From contig JAOANR010000006.1 of assembly GCA_030278955.1 (NCBI GenBank), positions 24,621,763-24,685,762 on the forward strand: a DNA stretch of 64,000 bases. The letters are read 5' to 3'. This DNA comes from Hygrophila difformis (Eukaryota; Streptophyta; Magnoliopsida; Lamiales; Acanthaceae). Under the pieces are notes generated by a model. That model had not been told where the DNA came from and did no database searches. It saw only the letters and a program-made list of their open reading frames with translations. The position numbers and the translations under genes are program-made. Shown here piece after piece: positions 1 to 11,522 of the stretch (positions within the stretch are counted from its first letter, which is position 1; every line of letters starts with the position of its first letter).

Positions 1-2094
1 TCAGCACACCGGCTGAGTAAATAAATTTTTGTCCCTTGGACAAAAATAACTAAATGTGACTCAATAGTAAATGACATGTCAAACCGTTTGCAATAATTCA
101 ATCCACATGTAGCTCGACTATGATGCCTACACCCGGGGTATCTCATAGGACCTAGCATGCCCTCATAATGACCGAAGTCAAAATATGAGTACACAAGGAT
201 GGCCCTACCTTGCGATCTAGAAAACGACCGTGAGACCCTTGGTCAAACACAATCCTGTTCATGGGGATCCCTTGAATAACCCATGAAATATCTCACGAAG
301 ATATCCACCTCTGGGGTATATCTCGCATAATAACAATTCAATACTCACATGCCATACACTGAAATTTAATCTTTCACATGCATGGCCTAGCCCAAAATAT
401 TTAAACACATGATGGGACATAACCTCTGCATAAATCACTTGCATGAATAAACACTAGAATTATTAAAACACAAAGGAATTTAGACATGCAAAAATACTTT
501 TGGGACAAAGCCCGCAGAATAAAAATTTACTTACAAGTTCTTCCGATGATAGCTACTATATACCCTCGATGCTACGCACTAGAGAAGCTGCTTACACAAT
601 GTTGTATGCTCGAAAATTTGTTCTCTTGAATCGATGTTCGGAATGGAGATATGAAGCCCCGTATTTATAGGGCTCTGGATGTGAGTTTTCTTAATTTTTT
701 AAATTAGGTCCTATACGTAGGTTTGCCACTCACCTTAGCTACTATATATTTGCCACTCACCTTAGCTACAATATTTGCATGGAGCACACATATGTGCATG
801 GTGTCCGTCTACTATCCTCGTGTACCTCTTGTGTCATCAGGCAATTAATTACTTGCCAACCTGCATATATATAGTGTATCGGTACTATTCTTTTATTGGA
901 GCTATACTAAATTCCCATGCTAACATTATTATTGTTGTTATTATTATTATTATTATATTTTTTTTTGTCTAGACTTCATATACTAGTCTTATTGGCATTT
1001 TATTGAGCTGAAATGGTTTATTATTCTGCTTTGGTTAGTTGTACCACTTAAATCGTTACTTAATATCTTACATAAAAAATAAGAGAAAAATCTTCTATAG
1101 ATGATAAGGTTCAAACTCAGAATCTATGGAATAGGAGCATGGCGTTACTACATGTATGACTCTAATGGTTTTATGTTAAAAAATAAAATTAACTATATTT
1201 AATATAAAAGTTGTTAGAAAAAAAATACCTAACTGTATTCACCCTTATTTGATAAAATATTTTCCCTTGGAAAATATACTTGTTAAATTACTTTTCCCTC
1301 GGAAAATAATTATGTATCGTTAGATATTACTCTTGGAAAATAATCCATTTCTTTCATACAAATTTCCATCCTGAAAATAATAATTTATTCTCAATAGTGT
1401 ACGTATACAATATTATGGAAGATAAAATCAAAGCTATGTACTTCCCATTTGTTAATTCATAATGGACATCAACACTATTAGTATTATCATTAAATTGTTT
1501 AATCACTTTAGAAAGTTTCTCAAGTCATGATTAATTAATTGATTTGCTAATCATTTTTCCAAGTTCAAATTCCTACTTTTCATTGCCAACCTACGTGTGA
1601 TGGCCATTTCTTCTCCTTCTTATTATTTTTACTATTGCAACTCCTGGTGTTACCATTATTTTATATGCTTAAGGAATGGTTATCAATTCTCCTAATCTAT
1701 TATAGTTGAGCTGAATTGGTTCATTGCACTATATATTTAATTTAGTTGTTTTGCTTCATAACTTAGGATCTATGGAATAGAAGTCTAGTATTACTACCAA
1801 TAGGGTATTGATGATTTTATATTAAATAAATTAACTATACTTAATACAAAAGTTGTTAGAAAATAATGCCTTATTTATACTATAATATACATTTTAATTT
1901 GATAAACAAAGGAAAATTATATTTTTCTTATTTTAAATTATTTTTCCTTTGAAAATAATTCATTTTCTTTCAAATGATCTCTATCCTGGAAAAATATTAA
2001 TTTATATCCCAACTTGATTTAATCCCTTAAGAAATAATACTAAATTATTTCTTTAGAAAATATTATCAACATAGCTAACTTTCAAGGTATTACA
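1..2094 (-). repeat. 3' LTR (element sense) of the decayed gypsy element, cut by window start
   Basis: It matches 7775-9901 with scattered substitutions and a few indels. Two indels stand out: a roughly 24-bp local duplication (TTGCCACTCACCTTAGCTAC motif near 725-768) present only here, and an insertion near 8737-8775 present only in the right copy. The copy ends at 2094 with TATTACA and is followed directly by the polypurine tract. Confidence 0.88.
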
Positions 2095-2113
2095 ATCTAC
2101 CCTCCTTAAAAAC
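2095..2113 (-). other. Polypurine tract of the decayed gypsy element
   Basis: On the minus strand the bases next to the LTR read AAGGAGGGTAG, the purine-rich primer for plus-strand DNA synthesis. The intact element has the same tract in the same position (14121-14134), which supports both the orientation and the family assignment. Confidence 0.75.
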
Positions 2114-3333
2114 AAACTTCGTCCTCGAAGTTTACTTAAATAACTTTTGCAAGACTAAAATAAGGTAAGGATTGCACATAACTAAAACTTTTCTAACCGT
2201 ATTCTCAATAGGGTTATGACATCCTCCCCCACTTGTTTTCGCAGCTATGTCCTCATAGCTGTATTGACTTCGATAAATAATTCTGGACATTTAGCTTGCA
2301 TTTGTACCATCTTCTTCTTCTTTTTTTTTTCTTTTTTTTTCACGTGGCATTGTTTTCGTTATGGTTTGACCATTTTCCTCGTAGCTCGTTCTTTAGTATC
2401 TAAGATCTTTTAGTTTCTCTTTATAAGTAAGGTCCTCATCTAATTCAATAATCTCTAGTTAATTTGTCTGGTTAGTCCAATCGATATGCCAATGTACCCA
2501 CGTTGGCAAAATTATCGAATGGTCAATGTAACGAGGACTTAGTTTATCATGCTTACCGGATCACGTTACTCCTTTCATTGGTGATACATCTCCTATTTGT
2601 ATTTTCCTTCTTGACTTATCTGGTCGGCATACTCTTTTGTCGATCTTGGGCTGCTTTCATCTTGAGGTGGACCTTCTCAATAACACGCTTTATCTTCCCA
2701 ATTAGTCAAGGTCCAATAAAAGTTGGAGTGCAGAAAAGCGGATTTCGACACTTCCTACCGTATAGTGCTTCAAATGGGGTCGTGCCATGCTAGCATAATG
2801 AGTATAGTTATAACTAAATTCCACTAGTGGTAGATGATTTTTCCAAATTCGTTGGAATTTAAAAGCGCAAGCTCTTAGCATGTCTTCAAGAGTCTGGATT
2901 GTTCTTTCAGTTTGTTCATTGGCTATTGGGTGAAATGTCGTGCTAATGTTTATCCTAGTACAGTCATCTTCTTGTAACTTAGTCTAGAAATTCGAGCTGA
3001 AATCCCATGCATTCGTACGATATTCTTGATATGAGCTCTGGATAGGTGATTCACACCTCACGTCTCGTTCGTGAGTTAATTGTTCTACAATTATCCGTAT
3101 CTTATTATATTGTTTCCTCTTTATGTCTTTGGTAATCTTGAGACAAAGTCCACAGAAATGCTATTTCACTTCCATTCTGGATTTCGAGTGGTTCTACTAA
3201 TCCAAGTGGTTTCTTTCGCTCGACCTTGACCTTTTGACAGGTCAGGTATTTTCTACGGATTATGCTACCATTCGCTTCATTTTAGGCCACTATGCAGAAG
3301 ACCTTTATTAAGTCTTTGTGTAACTTATCTCCT

Positions 3334-4453
3334 CTAGGGTGTACAAAATAAGGAGTTTCGTGTTCGTCGTCGTTTGAGGCCCCCGTATGCTTTTGGCATG
3401 CACCAACGACCTTTAAATGGAATGTTGTCATCTTCGTGGATTATCCATAGCTTAACGTTGAGCGATCTTTGCCTTGACCCTTTAGAATTTGACGGCACCG
3501 GCCTGTTTTCATCTATATATATCGGGTCGGTCGAATTGTGATAATATTGATCAGTTGAGTGAGCGTACTTTGTTATACCCACTCAATGTCTAGGCCGGCC
3601 AATCCTATGTATAATTCGGGCGGTAAGATTCTTGTATTAGTCAGATGTTTTGATCTTTGGCTTAGTGCAACAACCAAAATTTATTGGCTTTTCTCTCGTG
3701 AAACGTGATGCCGAAGTTTTAATCCTCCATTAGTTCTAACCATCGCCCCTGGCACATGTTGAGCGCTTTTGAGTATAAATATATTTTACAACTTTGGCCG
3801 TACAAATAATGTCTTTGTATCTTCTGATTGAAGGCAACTACGGCTACCTCCAAATCAAGAGTTGGTTAATTCTCCTCACTTGGTCTGAGTTGTCGATACG
3901 TATCCATGTCCAATTATTGAACCGTTACGAGTAAGGTCGGGACTGGGTCGTAGTTAACTTTTTCTTTAATGTTTGGAATGCAGTTTTATACTCGGATGTT
4001 CATATAACCTTTGATAATTTTTTTTCACATTTTGTGTTAGTAATTTCGCAATTTTCGAGAAGTCATTGACGAATCTCCTATAGTAGCCTGCCAAACCGAT
4101 GAAACTTTTTATATCGGTTTGCGAAGTTGGTACAAACAATTCCTTCACCGCTGCTATTTTAGCAGGGTCAACTGATATTCTACCGTTAAAGACAATGTGA
4201 CCGAGGAATGCAACCTTATTTAGCAAAAAGTCATATTTAAACTATTTGGCATACAATTGATGGATTTTTAGTGTTTGCAGGACTTGTATAGATGTTGATC
4301 GTGTTTTTCATTCTTGAAGTAGACTGCTATGTCATTAATGAAGACAACTATACATTTGTTTAGTAGTTGTTGGAACACATTGTTTATGAGAGCCATGAAT
4401 ACCGCTAGAGCTTGGTTAATCCAAACGACGTCATGGTAAATACGTAATTCCAC
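3334..4453 (-). pseudogene. Gypsy reverse transcriptase/integrase remnants
   Basis: Minus-strand frames 4453-4268 and 4226-3966 carry pieces of a Ty3/gypsy reverse transcriptase. These include a degenerate active-site block (VVFINDI, where the intact neighbour has VVFIDDI) and the thumb-side signature [13 protein letters not shown] further frame at 3582-3334 resembles the segment before the integrase zinc finger (PFKGRWCMP, compared with RFKGRWCVP in the intact copy). The pieces are separated by stops and frame changes, and one catalytic Asp of the YxDD box has become Asn. Nothing here could make an active enzyme. Confidence 0.8.
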
Positions 4454-5155
4454 AATGTGTTCTAATTCTTATCTTTGGGATATTCTAAATTGTTGATATT
4501 TGGATCTCATAAGATTCTGACTCACTTGAGTTGTTCAAGGAGTCATTAATTTGTGGTAATATGTATTTATTCTTCATTGTTTTCTCGTTGATGCCGCTGT
4601 AATCAACAAAGAGCCTCATTTCACAGTCCATCCTTCGTACAAATAGTGCATGTGCTCCCTATGGGGATGTACCGAGTTGAATGTATCATTTTTGTAAAAA
4701 GTCCTTGAGTTGCTCCATTAATTCCGTTGTTTCAGTTGGTGCCATTCGGTATGATGCTTTTGATACGAATTTCTTATGTCGAACTAGGTTAATAATAAAT
4801 TCTATCTGCAAGGAATACATCGGGATATTCTCGTACTATCGGAATATTATTTATTCATACTTCTCTGGCTTGGAAATTCTGGACATAGCAAAGATAAAGG
4901 GGTTCCCTTTTCTTACTAATGTCGCCGATTGCATTATTGCAATAACCTTCCTTGTTGGTCCTCTGGGTTCAACATGGTACGAAATTTGTTACTTATTGGG
5001 CCCATACATTATTTTGTTTTGTTGGGCACACTTAATGATGGCTTGATACTTTGTGGGCCAATCCATCTTTAAGTTAACATTTAAACTTGTAACTCAAATT
5101 CTATGATATCAGCAGGAAACTCGACTTCGCAGATGCAAATCGTTTGTTCCAGGTT

Positions 5156-5636
5156 TTAAATATGCTTTATCTCGAAACGTGAAAGTTGTTCAATGCTTGA
5201 GCGCTGACTCTCTTTGATTGAAAGTGAGGTTACATTTTTGTTCGAAACTTTTATTTGAATTAGAAAGTGGAACTTTCTAGTAACATTTTGAGCAATTAAC
5301 AATTGCTCCATTGGGTAAGGAATTCCTAAATCCATCTCATGGGGTTTATTTAGTCCTAGCTCCCGAATCAAACAAAATACGAACTTTGGAATCTTCGACT
5401 TCAAAAGCACCTTCGGCCAGGTCCTTGACATCTTCGAGGTCATCTTGGATGACTACGTTCAGCCTTCCCTGGTTAGCTCTATCCTGGTTCTGTGGAGCTC
5501 TATTGACTGCTCTCGGATTCATAGGGAAATATGTTCGTTGTATTTGAATTTCTTTGTTGTTTTGAGGGTTTTTTTTTTTGCATTTATGGGTAGTGTTCAT
5601 CTTTTCGTAAATCAGGCCGAAGTTTGTTAAGGTCAA
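5156..5636 (-). pseudogene. Gypsy protease remnant
   Basis: Frame 5636-5346 contains GRLNVV followed by the retropepsin active-site block RILFDSGA, as in the gag-protease junction of the intact element (GRLNVV then RVLFDSEA). Frame 5443-5156 continues the domain after a frame change. This decayed copy keeps the catalytic DSG triplet, whereas the younger intact copy has DSE. Confidence 0.72.
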
Positions 5637-6100
5637 GCCTCAAACGACAATTTATAGCCTTATGCCTCTTCAAGTTGCAACGTTGCTCGCCTTGGGAGTA
5701 TTAGCAAGTTGAATGCATCTTTTTGCATTAGTTATATGGGGCGGGTATGAGTTCCTGTACTAGGTTGGACAGGGTATGTTGTTTTGTTTGAAATTTCTCG
5801 TTTGATGGTTATCCATGACTTTCTTGACAATTATAGCTCGATCTTATAATTTTTGTAAACTTGCAAAAATTTTATTTCTTTTTCCACCGAAAGTTTTTCC
5901 GATATACTTGTTTGAACCAAGGGCTAACTTTTGGGCATTGGTCTGATCCATTGCTACCAGGTTTGGAGCAAATCTCAAGAGTTCATTAAACTTAGCGTTG
6001 TACTCTTGTACGGATCGACTACCTTGTTGAAGAGTAACAAACTCTTCACATTTGGATTTTTTTTTAGGCTGAGTGGGTAAAATTGTTACCTCGGACTCAT

Positions 6101-6310
6101 TTAAAATTCCTTCAACATAACTTGGCGGTCTTGTTGTGACCTATACCAAGTATTCGCTATTATTTTTAGGAAGAATGTAGCTACTCTCATCTTACGTTCT
6201 TCAGGGCATTCTACTGCCTCGAGTAGCTTTTCGAAGGACATAATCCACCATTCTAGTTTAGTTGGGTTCTGTTGGACCTTATATTGAGGTGATTGAAATT
6301 TATTAACCAT
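6101..6310 (-). pseudogene. Gypsy gag remnant
   Basis: The 69-residue frame starts MVNKFQSPQYKV and contains KLEWWIMSFEKLLEAVECPE. This aligns with MVNPYQPPHYAG and KLEEWIRTFDKLLGAVKCPE in the intact gag at 17945-19078. The Retrotrans_gag fold continues only briefly before a stop. Confidence 0.8.
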
Positions 6311-7223
6311 TTCGATATAATCTCCCTAACTTTCTCATTTCTCCACTTGTTTTTTTGAACCACTGCTTCAAGAGTGAGACGTAACTACCCTATCTTGCTA
6401 AAGGTCGTTTTCACCAGCCAAGCTGAAGTTAATAACTTCCTAGTAATAGTCTAGAGGTTAGTGAGTCAGAAAAGATAGATCACACATCTTTGGTACTCAA
6501 AAGAAATAGACGAACCGCATAATCATCGGTATTTTCATTGACTAGCCAGAACCAACGCACGATAATAGAATTTCAAAACCTAATGCAATTTTTTTTTTTA
6601 AACTCATTAAGTTTTTCAGCAGGATATTAACAGGTTTCTAGAACATCTTGTTCCTTTAGGGTTCTCTACCCTGATGTATCAATTTCTAGCTATATGTCTA
6701 ACTTTTCCATACCGTAGCATTCCCAACTTTCAGAGCATTGCCACGGGAGATGTTGTTGACCTCAGTTCTCACACTGTGGTGGAAGAAGTTTACCAAGAAT
6801 TTTTTTTTTTACTATATCATTTTTCTCGCAAAGAATGGATTATATCCTCATGTTCGATTATCAAGCCTTCTGGACATAGAGCTCTCTATGTTATAATCTT
6901 TCTATTTCTTTCTTCTTATAAGTGATCCCCTTTTGGGCTCCTTTTGTAAAATATTGTACTTCGATTAAGATCTCTTAAATTATTTATCTCTCATCTAGCA
7001 ACCAATATTGCCATTGATACCATGCAATTAAAAAATATAATAACTATACGAACTGTGCCTAATGCAAGTGCGATGTGTCCCATCCCAAAATAAGTTAAAA
7101 CTTTCCTAAGCTGCAAGAAGTACATTTTTTATAAAAAAAAAAAACAAAAGTCCAAAAGGATTTTGACTCAAAAAAATAAAGATTTTGACTCCAAAAAGAT
7201 TTTTGTTTTTTTCTTTTACCAAT

Positions 7224-7235
7224 GCTCTAATACCA
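7224..7235 (-). other. Primer-binding site, initiator Met-tRNA
   Basis: On the minus strand the site reads TGGTATTAGAGC, one mismatch from the canonical TGGTATCAGAGC. It lies 3 bp inside the LTR edge at 7239 and fixes the element orientation as right to left. Confidence 0.8.
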
Positions 7236-7238
7236 CCT

Positions 7239-9901
7239 TGTAACACCCCCGTTTTCCATGCTCAGCTTTGCAGCGGAAGTTATCAACGGAACCCGGGGTT
7301 GTTACCGTCACGCCTCCCAATTAAGCTCGCAGTTGCCTTGCATTTGCTAACTTAATCGAAAAGCGCTAAGGCTAATTTTAAATTCAAGTCTAAATATACT
7401 TTAAACTGATTTATTATTTCAAGAAATATACTTTAAAATATTAAAATGCAGTTTTGTAAAATATGGCGATTAGGACTTGCCGGCACTAAAATAGTTTTTC
7501 ATATTAACTAAAGTAAAAAAAAATAAAATAAAACTTTTTCTAACTAATTTATAAAAGCCCGATTAACTAAGTTTAAAAGAATATATTTAATTTGGAAAAG
7601 CCAGAGTTTACAAAATATGATTGCTATGATTTACTATTCAAAAGACAAGTTTATGGCGAATAAAAATAATTTAAAATAACCAGTTAAAAGTGATGCTGAC
7701 ACCTATGCCCGTGCCCGTGCCTCTTAGAATAATCCACATATGTCAAATCCTGTAAAAGGGGTAAGTATACTTTATCAGCACACCGGCTGAGTAAATAAAT
7801 TTTTGTCCCTTGGACAAAAATAACTAAATGTGACTCAATAGTAAATGACATGTCAAACCGTTTGCAATAATTCAATCCACATGTAGCTCGACTATGATGC
7901 CTACACCCGGGGTATCTCATAGGACCTAGCATGCCCTCATAATGACCGAAGTCAAAATATGAGTACACAAGGATGGCCCTACCTTGCGATCTAGAAAACG
8001 ACTGTGAGACCCTTGGTCAAACACAATCCTGTTCATGGGGATCCCTTGGATAACCCATGAAATATTTCACGAAGATATCCACCTCTGGGGTATGTCTCGC
8101 ATAATAACAATTCAATACTCACATGCCATACACTGAAATTTAATCTTTCACATGCATGGCCTAGCCCAAAATATTTAAACACATGATGGGACATAACCTC
8201 TGCATAAATCACTTGCATGAATAAACCCTAAAATTATTAAAACACAAAGGAATTTAGACATGCAAAAATACTTTTGGGACAAAGCCCGCAGAACAAAAAT
8301 TTACTTACAAGTTCTTCCGATGATAGCTACTATATACCCTCGATGCTACGCACTAGAGAAGCTGCTTACACAATGTTGTATGCTCAAAAATTTGTTCTCT
8401 TGAATCGATGTTCGGAATTGAGATATGAAGCCCCGTATTTATAGGGCTCTGGATGTGAGTTTTCTTAATTTTTTAAATTATGTCCTATACGTAGGTTTGC
8501 CACTCACCTTAGCTACTATATTTGCATGGAGCACACATATGTGCATGGTGTCCGTCTACAATCCTCGTGTACCTCTTGTGTCATCAGGCAATTAATTACT
8601 TGCCAACCTGCATATATATAGTGTATCGGTACTATTCTTTTATTGGAGCTATACTAAATTCCCATGCTAACATTATTATTATTGTTATTATTATTATTAT
8701 TATATTTTTTTGTCTAGACTTCATATACTAGTCTTATCAAGGCAAATACACGTCCTTCACATCTGTGTACACTTTAATTGGCATTTTATTGAGCTGAAAT
8801 GGTTTATTATACCCTTTATTTTTCTTGAACTGCTTTCATTAGTTGTACCACTTAAATCGTTACTTAATATCTTACATAGAAAATAAGAGAAAAATCTTCT
8901 ATAGATGATAAGGTTCAACTCAGAATCTATGGAATAGGAGCATGGCGTTACTACATGTATGACTAATGGTTTTATGTTAAAAAAAATAAAATTAACTATA
9001 TTTAATATAAAAGTTGTTAGAAAAAAAAATACCTAACTGTATTCACCCTTATTTGATAAAATATTTTCCCTTGGAAAATATACTTGTTAAATTACTTTTC
9101 CCTCGGAAAATAATTATGTATCGTTCGATATTACTCTTGGAAAATAATCCATTTCTTTCATACAAATTTCCATCCTGAAAATAATAATTTATTCTCAATA
9201 GTGTACGTATATAATATTATGGAAGATAAAATCAAAGCTATGTACTTCCCATTTGTTAATTCATAATGGACATCAACACTATTAGTATTATCATTAAATC
9301 GTTTAATCACTTTAGAAAGTTTCTCAAGTCATGATTAATTAATTGATTTGCTAATCATTTTTTCCAAGTTCAAATTCCTACTTTTCATTGCCAACCTACG
9401 TGTGATGGCCATTTCTTCTCCTTCTTATTATTTTTACTATTGCAACTCCTTGGTGTTACCATTATTTTATATGCTTAAGGAATGGTTATCAATTCTCCTA
9501 ATCTATTAAAGTTGAGCTGAATTGGTTCATTGCACTATATATTTAATTTAGTTGTTTTGCTTCATAACTTAGGATCTATGGAATAGAAGTCTAGTATTAC
9601 CACCAATAGGGTATTGATGATTTTATATTAAATAAATTAACTATACTTAATACAAAAGTTGTTAGAAAATAATGCCTTATTTATACTATAATATACATTT
9701 TAATTTGATAAAATAAAGGAAAAATATATTTTTCTTATTTTAAATTATTTTTCCTTAGAAAATAATTCATTTTCTTTCAAATGATCTCTATCCTGGAAAA
9801 ATATTAATTTATATCTCAACTTGATTTAATCCCTTAAGAAATAATACTAAATTATTTCTTTAGAAAATATTATGAACATAGCTAACTTTCAAGGTATTAC
9901 A
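7239..9901 (-). repeat. 5' LTR (element sense) of the decayed gypsy element, 2,663 bp
   Basis: The plus strand begins TGTAACACCCCCG and ends GGTATTACA, giving the usual TG...CA LTR ends. The inner part (7775-9901) duplicates 1-2094. Long AT-rich stretches contain repeated TTTTCC/GGAAAATA motifs. The right flank is an LTR fragment of a different, oppositely oriented element. Confidence 0.88.
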
Positions 9902-11285
9902 CCTATACTCTTCTTTTAAGTTCACTATGCTTTTCAGTCCTTATTATTTTTATTCGCTTCCTTTATTGCTATCCTTTATTCGCTTTCCCTATTCATTTAG
10001 CTTGCCTGTGCTTGGCTTTCCTTTATCCGCCTTCCTTATTTATTTGGTTTGTCATTGCCTTAGTCGTAGGCTTTTATTTTTGTTCCTACTTTAGTAGTTG
10101 GCATTATGTTTCGTTCTTGCCCTACTAGTAGTAGGCTTTTATTGTTTCTTATTGGCCTACAATACCCGTCGTCGCTTGTTCGTTCCTTGATCATTGTTTT
10201 ATTTGTTAGCCCTGTTGTTCCTGCTACATTTGCTTCCGTCGCATAATTCCTTTTGGACTTCGTTCCAATTATCTTTGATTTACGTAGGAACTCGCTGTAT
10301 AAATAATCCTTTGACTATATGCCCTAAGTAAGGCAACAGAGGTTATAGCCATCCCGTAGAGGGGTTTCATGGCATATTATGTGAAACCAATTCATTGATA
10401 ATCTTTGTTGAACCTGGTGAGGTAATCCCACTTGTTGTTGAATCTTTGGCCTTCGGGCATCCTTGAAAGGTAAAAATCTATCGATTAATAGAGATCAAGC
10501 ATGGTTGAGGTTCACTTGCCGTGTGACGGCCCGTGTTCACTAGGTGCTGGAAAATACCATAGAAAGTGACCCCTGAACTAACTGAGATCGGGTGAGACCG
10601 GGATTTAGTACAGGATACCTTATTGTGAGGTTCATTCAGAATCCCTCTAACACGCATGCAACCATTGAGATGATTATTCATATATTGGCATTTGCCCTGG
10701 TTGAAGATTTCGGGTGGATCCCGAAATTAATACTATATATTATTGAATTGCTGGTTTCTAATTTGAGAGTACCATTATTATGTTGCCCCTATTGTTGAGC
10801 TCCCGCTTATTGATTTGAAAGCAGCCTTGTTCTATCTATAATTATTTGTTGACTATTCGTTGATTCTGAGTATAGGGAACTTACCAGCGAATCCGTCGCT
10901 GATAATCCTTCTTTGTTCATTCTTTTTCCTTCCAGGTTAAGATTAAAGATTTACATAGGAAGGGAGCACTACACCTGCATATTTTCTGCATTAAAATTTT
11001 CATTAGTTTTGGAAGATGTCGGACTTTTGACAACGCTGCGTTGTGATTTTGGTATCTTTTGTATAAACTCAAAAATGATTACCTACACTGTATATGGTTT
11101 TGAAAAACGATGTTCATTTTAATAAAATATTATATTTTTATCTTTAGGTCTTATTGTTGTAAATGGATAATTGATATACTCGTTTTAACCTTAGCATTTC
11201 CTGAATAAGTCCGATGTATCAGATCGAGTCTTATTTAGGAGGTGTGGCGGTAACACCTGCGAGTCCGAAAAACCGGGGTGTTACA
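9902..11285 (+). repeat. 3' portion of a plus-oriented Tekay-like LTR
   Basis: The segment ends in GGTGTGGCGG...AACCGGGGTGTTACA. On its minus strand the intact element's LTR ends in nearly the same way (GATGTGGCGG...AACCGGGGTGTTACA). It therefore looks like the 3' part of a related LTR in the opposite orientation to both full elements here. I cannot find its TGTAA start, so its 5' end is probably missing, cut where the decayed element meets it. TTGGTATT just after the end could be a decayed primer-binding site. No gene is visible. Confidence 0.6.
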
Positions 11286-11517
11286 CTATTTGTCTTGGTA
11301 TTTTCTTGGAAATCAGTCTGGCCCCTCTTGTCCCTATAACTCTCCACCCTTTTCCTCTGTTCTTGTTGTCCTCGCTTTCATACTTCACCTAGCCTTTTGT
11401 TTCGATGCTTTGGATTTGAAAAGTATAAGCAGGGGAGACGTGATTATAGAGTAAATGCTTTGGGATGTCATTTCGAATGTCAATTGAGACTGCTATTGAA
11501 ATCCGGGGGTTTGGAGT
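11286..11517. other. Unassigned DNA between gypsy elements
   Basis: About 230 bp with no recognisable gene. It is the left side of the insertion site of the young gypsy element; the right side resumes at 22690. It may be leader sequence of the element whose LTR ends at 11285, but I cannot confirm this. Confidence 0.4.
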
Positions 11518-11522
11518 TTAAG
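11518..11522. repeat. Target-site duplication TTAAG (left copy)
   Basis: It is identical to 22685-22689 immediately outside the other LTR. A perfect 5-bp duplication fixes both element borders. Confidence 0.92.

Larger units (their letters stand above)
1..9901 (-). mobile_element. Decayed Ty3/gypsy (chromovirus, Tekay/Del-like) LTR retrotransposon, truncated by window edge
   Basis: The segment 1-2094 recurs at 7775-9901. The right copy is complete from 7239 (TGTAACACCCCC) to 9901 (GGTATTACA), so the LTR is about 2.66 kb and the left copy lacks its outer 0.54 kb. The element reads right to left. A primer-binding site complementary to initiator Met-tRNA lies beside the right LTR, and a polypurine tract lies beside the left LTR. 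Coding remnants appear on the minus strand in the order gag (6310-6101), protease (5636-5346), reverse transcriptase (4453-3966) and integrase-side sequence (3582-3334), each in short broken frames. Gag and RT pieces are recognisably similar to those of the intact element at 11523-22684. The element cannot be autonomous. Confidence 0.88.

Noticed and set aside
775..972. Short plus-strand frames in both LTR copies (775-972 and 8522-8731)
   Set aside because: They are duplicated only because the LTR is duplicated and contain a simple ATT repeat; no domain.
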